The position numbers were made by a program, and so were the translations under genes. A stretch of DNA of 64,000 nucleotides, taken from Faecalicatena faecalis. Its GTDB lineage: Bacteria > Bacillota > Clostridia > Lachnospirales > Lachnospiraceae. The stretch covers positions 1-64,000 of the forward strand of contig NZ_JABACJ020000013.1 in NCBI RefSeq assembly GCF_012524165.2, read 5' to 3'. This document shows positions 59,197-64,000 of this stretch, one piece after another. The notes beneath the pieces are model-generated. The model was not told where the DNA came from and ran no database searches. It saw nothing but the letters and a program-made list of their open reading frames with translations. Each line of letters starts with the position of its first letter. Position 1 is the stretch's first letter.

Positions 59197-60567
59197 ATGA
59201 GACAGACAAATCAGGAAGCGCTGTTTGATTTTTACGGGAAACCAGGTTTTAACCAGGTCTTTCCATTGGCGCTGCAGCATGTGGTGGCTGCAATCGTAGG
59301 AATCGTTACACCGGCAATTATCGTTTCAGGAGCAGCAGGGTTGGACAATGCGGATAAAGTGTTTTTGATCCAAGCGGCTTTGGTCATTTCAGGACTGGCT
59401 ACTTTGCTGCAGCTTTTTCCACTTGGAAAGAAAGACGGATTTAAGGTAGGGGCAGCGCTGCCGGTGATTATGGGTGTTAGTTTTGCTTATGTACCAAGCA
59501 TGCAGGCAATTGCAGGAGACGAGAGCGGCTTAGGAATACCGATGATTCTAGGAGCGCAGATCGTAGGAGGTGTCGTTGCGGTCATCGTTGGCTTTAGTAT
59601 TAAAAAGATTCGAAAATTATTCCCGCCATTGATTGCAGGTACAGTTGTTTTTACAATCGGACTTTCCCTGTATCCTACAGCGGTGAACTACATGGCCGGA
59701 GGGGCAGGCAAACCACTTGCAAAGGAAGTAGGTAAGCTCGGGTTTGGTTCATGGCAGAACTGGACTGTTGCTCTTTTGACTCTGGTTGTTGTAACTGGAT
59801 TGAACCATTTTGCAAAGGGAATATTTAAGCTGGCATCTATTTTGATCGGAGTGCTGGTAGGATATGCAGCGGCATTGTGCATGGGATTGGTAGATTTCAG
59901 TGGAATCGCAGCAGCAGGATATTTCCAATTACCTACCCCTCTTCATTTTGGCGTGGTATTTGAACCTTCCTCCTGTATTGCAATCGGACTTCTGTTCGCA
60001 ATCAATTCTATCCAGGCAATCGGCGACTTTTCTGCGACAACAACTGGTTCTATGGACCGGATGCCGGAGGATAAGGAGCTGCAGGGCGGAATCGTCGGAT
60101 ATGGTATTTCGAATATCATAGGTGCGCTTTTAGGCGGTCTGCCGACAGCTACATACAGCCAGAATGTCGGAATCGTCGTGACGACAAAGGTAATCAGCCG
60201 CGTGGTTCTTGGCTTAGCAGCCCTGATGCTTTTGATCGCAGGAGTGATTCCAAAATTTTCTGCAATTTTGACTACCATACCTCAGTGTGTGCTGGGCGGT
60301 GCTACAATCAGCGTATTTGCATCTATTGCAATGACCGGAATTAAGCTGATCATGACAGAAGAGATGAATTACAGAAATACTTCAATTGTAGGTCTTTCTG
60401 TAGCATTGGGAATGGGAGTCACCCAGGCAGCCAATGCACTTGCATCTTTCCCAGACTGGATGACAACTATTTTTGGAAAATCTCCAGTAGTAGTTGCGAC
60501 CTGCGTAGCAATCCTCTTAAATCTGATACTGCCAAAGACCAAGGATGAGAAAACAGAAAGTAAGTGA
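59197..60567 (+). CDS. NCS2 family uracil/xanthine permease
   Basis: 456 residues with about 14 helices. The signature segment QATAD-like region reads SIQAIGDFSATTTGSMDRMPEDKELQGGIVGYGISNIIGALLGGLPTATYSQN, typical of nucleobase:cation symporter-2 proteins. SD AGGGGGACTC precedes the ATG. Whether it prefers xanthine, urate or uracil cannot be read. Probably controlled by the leader terminator at 58919-58983. Confidence 0.85.
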   Translation: MRQTNQEALFDFYGKPGFNQVFPLALQHVVAAIVGIVTPAIIVSGAAGLDNADKVFLIQAALVISGLATLLQLFPLGKKDGFKVGAALPVIMGVSFAYVPSMQAIAGDESGLGIPMILGAQIVGGVVAVIVGFSIKKIRKLFPPLIAGTVVFTIGLSLYPTAVNYMAGGAGKPLAKEVGKLGFGSWQNWTVALLTLVVVTGLNHFAKGIFKLASILIGVLVGYAAALCMGLVDFSGIAAAGYFQLPTPLHFGVVFEPSSCIAIGLLFAINSIQAIGDFSATTTGSMDRMPEDKELQGGIVGYGISNIIGALLGGLPTATYSQNVGIVVTTKVISRVVLGLAALMLLIAGVIPKFSAILTTIPQCVLGGATISVFASIAMTGIKLIMTEEMNYRNTSIVGLSVALGMGVTQAANALASFPDWMTTIFGKSPVVVATCVAILLNLILPKTKDEKTESK

Positions 60568-60837
60568 TACATGCGAATTCCTTCCAAAACGAAAAGCTTT
60601 TATCAGTTATTTGAAAATATTTCATATATTTTATTGTAAAACATTGAATTATCTGATAAATTAAGACTATAGTTGAAGGATAACCGATATGCTGACGTTC
60701 ACTGACAAGAGGTCGGGTCGCACATTTACTTTGAAGAAAGAGGTACTTTGTTGAAAGCAGCGAGCATGGTCCGAAGCAATGGATGCATCTCATATTGGAG
60801 AGAGATTCCTAAAACGGTCTGGGAGGAGGCACAGTTT

Positions 60838-61464
60838 ATGGAACTGGAAGTTGCAATCATTAAAACAAAGGAAGAATTGACTGCATTGAGACCATTTTAT
60901 GTGGAGAATGCGCTATGGGGAACAGAGAAATTTCCAAAAACATATGGTTATCTCGGATTTGTTCCTGAAGATGGGTTTTATTTAAAAATGATATGTGAGG
61001 AATCAAATCCGCTTCGTACATACACGAATGCGAATGACCCTGTCTATAAGGACAGTGCGATGGAGGCGTTCTTGATGTTCGAACCGCCGTCCGGCAGAGG
61101 CGCCAAGGAGAATTATCTGTCCCTTGAGGCCAATGCCAACGGTGCACTCTTAGCTGCGTATGGAGAGATGAGGACATACCGTACATATCTGACCGGAGAT
61201 GAGCATCGGGCATTTGAATGCAAAGCACAGATAGAAGAAAACCAGTGGAGCATTGATCTTCGGATTCCAATCTGGATTCTGGAGAAAATATATGGACCGC
61301 TGGATTTAGGAGAGGGCAGCTATTTTACCTGTAACTTCTATAAAATATCAGAGACGGCTGAGATTGAACATTATGCATCTTACTCACCAATACTCACAAG
61401 CATACCAAGCTTCCACCTACCCGAATTTTTTGCAGAGGCAGAGATCGTAAATATTGCGCGGTAG
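60838..61464 (+). CDS. Carbohydrate-binding family 9-like protein
   Basis: 208 residues from ATG 60838 behind GGGAGGAGG. The pattern ENALWGTEKFPKTYGYLGFVPEDGFYLKMICEE, then NDPVYKDSAMEAFLMFEP and LRIPIWILEKIYG, is that of stand-alone CBM9/DOMON-like proteins of gut Firmicutes. No signal peptide, so it probably acts in the cytoplasm. Ligand unknown. Confidence 0.75.
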   Translation: MELEVAIIKTKEELTALRPFYVENALWGTEKFPKTYGYLGFVPEDGFYLKMICEESNPLRTYTNANDPVYKDSAMEAFLMFEPPSGRGAKENYLSLEANANGALLAAYGEMRTYRTYLTGDEHRAFECKAQIEENQWSIDLRIPIWILEKIYGPLDLGEGSYFTCNFYKISETAEIEHYASYSPILTSIPSFHLPEFFAEAEIVNIAR

Positions 61465-61493
61465 AGGATGAGATTAGAAAAGGGACGCTTTTG

Positions 61494-61546
61494 AAAACCC
61501 GGGGGAGAAGACTGGACAAAAATCCAGACTTCTCCCCCGGGTTTTT
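61494..61546 (+). terminator. Very strong terminator
   Basis: Arms starting AAAACCCGGGGGAGAAG and ending CTTCTCCCCCGGGTTTT, with an inner CTGGA/TCCAG stem and T-run. Confidence 0.9.
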
Positions 61547-61578
61547 GAAATCTATGCGCCAGAGTTGACAGTAGGATG

Positions 61579-61625
61579 GATTTCAGCTCCATGCATCGAA
61601 GATGCATTTAAAATGGACTGAAATC
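61579..61625 (+). other. Hairpin with conserved-looking arms
   Basis: GATTTCAG (61579-61586) pairs with CTGAAATC (61618-61625); inner CCAT/ATGG and two ATGCAT copies in the loop. No T-run follows. It lies about 150 bases ahead of the two-component operon. Confidence 0.55.
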
Positions 61626-61720
61626 GTAACTGTGCGCAGGGTACCTGTGAACAGTTGCCCTCGATTCCTTATGTCTTACCATGAAGGAACAAGATGGTTT
61701 ATTAATCATAATTTGTTTGG

Positions 61721-61726
61721 TATAAT
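61721..61726 (+). promoter_or_regulatory. Extended -10 promoter of the YesN/YesM-like operon
   Basis: TGGTATAAT, with TATAAT at 61721-61726, 46 bases before the start at 61772. Confidence 0.5.
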
Positions 61727-61771
61727 AGAGTACCGGCAGAGATTGTTGAATTACGGGAGGGGGCGGTTTAT

Positions 61772-63364
61772 ATGGAGCTGCTTACATTATATTTAGTAGA
61801 TGATGAACCGATTATTTTGAAGGGACTATTGGAGACATACGACTGGGAGCGGATGGGGTTCGAGGTAATTGGATGGGCACGTGATGGGGAAGAAGCGCTT
61901 TTGGAGATTCCTGTGAAGGAACCGGATGTGGTACTGACGGATGTGCGGATGAAAAAGATGGACGGGCTTGCGCTGATCGAGAAGGTGAAAGAGCTGGATA
62001 TGAAGACGAACTTTGTTGTGATCAGTGCTTACCGGGATTTTGAGTATGCCCAGAAGGCATGTCAGAACGGCGCGCTGTCTTATCTGGTAAAGCCCATCGA
62101 TGAGGATGAGCTGGAGCGTACCATGTCTGAGATCTATGAGATGTGTACGGAGAAGAAGTTCAAGGAAAAGAACTATTCACTTTGGGAAAAGGTGCTTCTG
62201 GAGGATAAAGATAATTTCCTGAATCAGATGGTAGGAAAATATCTGGATGATGCCATGGAGGTACAGGAACTGGAGGAGTTTTTTATAAGTCTGTCCAGGG
62301 AGAAGGAGCTTCGGCATTCTTTTGCAGTCATCACGGCAGGAATCGATATTGCGCAGCGTGTCGTGAACCAGAAGGAATTTGATATGAAACAGTATGTGCT
62401 GGACACGAGCCTCTATAAGAAAATCAAGGAGAAATATCAGGTCTGGACTAAAAAGACCCAGGAGGGAGCGACCTGCTATATTGTGGATCTAGGGGAAAAC
62501 GGCAGAATAGAGCATTTGAAGATTATCCTGACGGATCTTAGGACGGAACTAAAAGGGGATATGATTTCCACGCTTTCTAACAGTGAGAAGGGACTGGAAG
62601 GAATTAAGGAAGCATATGTGCAGTCCCTGCATCTGTTCGAGGTGGCAGCAGAGGCTGGAGCCGGACTTCTTTCTATGGAAGGAAAGGCACCGTTAAAGAC
62701 GAAGAATCAGTATTCTTTGGATGTGGAGACGCAGATATTAGGTGCGCTTCGGAAAAATGACGTTGAGCAGATGAAGCGGGCTTATGAGAAGTTCGTCTAT
62801 ATTCTGCCGGAGGAAGAAAATGCGGTGCGCGTGTACCTGCGAAGGCTTGCCGTCCGGGTAGAATTTTCTATGGAGGATTCTTATGGACTGAGTGAAGAGA
62901 TGAAACAAAGCTTTCGCAATTTTTATGATGCAGTGGATACGGTAATGCCGCCAAAAGGGGTCAATATTCTATATCAGCTCTTTCTACATATCATTGAACT
63001 ACGAAGCAGCATGGAGGAAAGTACTACGGAGCAGTATTTTCAGGATTATATCCCGGTGGCACTGGAATATATCCGGGTGAATCTGCAGGATGAGAACCTG
63101 TCCATAGGAAGTGTGTCAGAGCATGTTTACCTGAATCCGGTCTATTTTGGGCGGATCTTTAAGAATGTGATGAAGATGTCCTTTAAGCGTTACGTCCAAA
63201 ATATGCGGATGGAAAAGGCGAAGGAGATGATTCTGGAGGATAAGGAGAGCATTGCGAATATCTGTGTGCAGGTGGGAATTCCCAATCCTTCTTATTTTTC
63301 ACAGGTGTTCAAGCAGTATACGGGAATTCTTCCCAGTGAATATAAAAGGAGCCTGGAAACATGA
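61772..63364 (+). CDS. AraC-type response regulator (YesN-like)
   Basis: 530 residues. Receiver domain (1-120) with Asp in DVVLTDVRMKKMDG and Lys in VKPIDEDE. A long linker domain (about 140-420) precedes the AraC/XylS DNA-binding domain (about 430-530, LSIGSVSEHVYLNPVYFGRIFKN, later IANICVQVGIPNPSYFSQVFKQYTGILPSEYK). GGGAGGGGG precedes the ATG. It overlaps the kinase gene by four bases. YesN-type systems usually control sugar uptake. Confidence 0.85.
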   Translation: MELLTLYLVDDEPIILKGLLETYDWERMGFEVIGWARDGEEALLEIPVKEPDVVLTDVRMKKMDGLALIEKVKELDMKTNFVVISAYRDFEYAQKACQNGALSYLVKPIDEDELERTMSEIYEMCTEKKFKEKNYSLWEKVLLEDKDNFLNQMVGKYLDDAMEVQELEEFFISLSREKELRHSFAVITAGIDIAQRVVNQKEFDMKQYVLDTSLYKKIKEKYQVWTKKTQEGATCYIVDLGENGRIEHLKIILTDLRTELKGDMISTLSNSEKGLEGIKEAYVQSLHLFEVAAEAGAGLLSMEGKAPLKTKNQYSLDVETQILGALRKNDVEQMKRAYEKFVYILPEEENAVRVYLRRLAVRVEFSMEDSYGLSEEMKQSFRNFYDAVDTVMPPKGVNILYQLFLHIIELRSSMEESTTEQYFQDYIPVALEYIRVNLQDENLSIGSVSEHVYLNPVYFGRIFKNVMKMSFKRYVQNMRMEKAKEMILEDKESIANICVQVGIPNPSYFSQVFKQYTGILPSEYKRSLET

Positions 63365-64000
63365 AATCTGGCAGGTATAGGAAATACTTCTTCGGAATCA
63401 AGAAGAAGGCAGTCTTTACGATTTCATTGATATTCGGGATTATCTTTTTCCTGACTTATCTGGGAATTGATAAAGTCGTGAAGGAAAATACAAGAGAGTT
63501 CTTGACAGAGCAGTATTCTTATCTGAATGATAAAGTATTGGGATCGTTCGGCGGTCTTTATGAGGAGTTGAATTCTCTGACCGCGGATTTTATTACCAAT
63601 GATTACGTGCAGAAGACGCTGACGAATCAGCAAATTACTGCGGCGGACAAGGAAATGCTTGAAAAGACGTTATCTTATTATAATAAGAGCTTTCTGGACT
63701 CCTATCTGGTCATCGATAATAAGGGAAATCTTTATTCACAGAGGGATGTCAGCCTGGATATGGAGAAATTCAGGCGAAGCACGATCTATAAAAGTCTGGG
63801 GGAGGATTATTCGAAGACGAAGATTCTATGGACCAGGGATGTGATTTTCGGGACGAATAAGATGAGCTTTTTTGCGGTGCGCTATATCCATGAGATGAAT
63901 TCTGTGCATGATGCTGGTGTCTTGATCCTAAAGCTCAATGAGCAGGTGATGGGGGCGGTACAAGAAAGCGCCGTGGATGAAGAACTGGCATATTTTATCG
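63361..64000 (+). CDS. Sensor histidine kinase (YesM-like), truncated by the window edge
   Basis: Only the first 213 codons are present. An N-terminal membrane helix (about 18-36, AVFTISLIFGIIFFLTYLGI) is followed by an extracytoplasmic sensor domain with the pattern NDKVLGSFGGLYEELNSLTADFITND. The HAMP and kinase domains lie beyond 64000. ATG 63361 overlaps the stop of the YesN-like gene (ATGA), the usual order for this pair. Confidence 0.8.
   Translation, partial: MKSGRYRKYFFGIKKKAVFTISLIFGIIFFLTYLGIDKVVKENTREFLTEQYSYLNDKVLGSFGGLYEELNSLTADFITNDYVQKTLTNQQITAADKEMLEKTLSYYNKSFLDSYLVIDNKGNLYSQRDVSLDMEKFRRSTIYKSLGEDYSKTKILWTRDVIFGTNKMSFFAVRYIHEMNSVHDAGVLILKLNEQVMGAVQESAVDEELAYFI

Overview
The window looks like a chromosomal segment of a gut Clostridia, most likely a Lachnospiraceae. 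Supporting signs are AGGAGG-type ribosome sites, small Lachnospiraceae-type conserved proteins, a YerC/YecD TrpR-like repressor, DUF1836 and DUF975 proteins, a GlnK/GlnL-like two-component pair, and a C-glycoside deglycosidase type sugar operon. No rRNA, tRNA or CRISPR array was seen. The genus is inference.

Region by region. 1-4650: a catabolic operon with a Gfo/Idh/MocA oxidoreductase, a DUF6379 small subunit, a TIM-barrel isomerase-like subunit and a GPH-type sugar symporter. This layout matches the dgp/car/dfg C-glycoside deglycosidase systems. 4651-12100: a DUF975 membrane protein, a YfcC-type transporter divergent from a LacI regulator with palindromic operators between them, a MATE exporter, a DUF134/NifX-like pair and an AEC transporter. 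12687-39417: an integrative and conjugative element (ICE) of about 26.7 kb. 39420-64000: ordinary chromosome with small conserved proteins, a PHP phosphatase, an EAL protein, an alpha/beta hydrolase, a MazG-like protein, an MrfA-like helicase next to a UvrD helicase, a PTS-IIC-like protein, two two-component systems, a uracil/xanthine permease and a CBM9-like protein. The last gene, a YesM-type kinase, runs off the right edge.

The ICE has a CTn4/Tn1549-like conjugation module: MobC, VirD2-type relaxase, VirD4, VirB4, VirB6, PrgI, Maff2, a CD1108-type NlpC/P60 hydrolase, CD1107, DUF4315, PcfB and ParB. It is driven by a large serine recombinase. It sits inside a gene for an NMT1/THI5-like solute-binding lipoprotein, which is now in two pieces. 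The crossover lies within the recombinase reading frame. In the integrated state the recombinase therefore carries the C-terminal half of the binding protein, while the lipoprotein fragment carries what reads as the recombinase's own 38-residue tail and terminator. Excision should restore both genes. Cargo comprises a TetR plus metallo-beta-lactamase-fold operon with operators in its promoter, a HEPN-motif protein with zinc ribbons inserted in the mobilisation block, and an unrecognised membrane-anchored protein near the right end.

A second notable feature is a family of about 20 palindromes (TCGGGCCA-N3-TGGCCCGA), found only within the ICE and only in its backbone. Most abut stop codons. Five lie inside genes, always in the same reading frame, adding an S-G-Q/H-x-G/D-P-K peptide. 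The ICE also carries a long nested inverted repeat upstream of the DUF7768-like gene (36461-36600) and a hairpin whose loop sequence is duplicated beside the recombinase gene; both are candidate transfer or replication sites.
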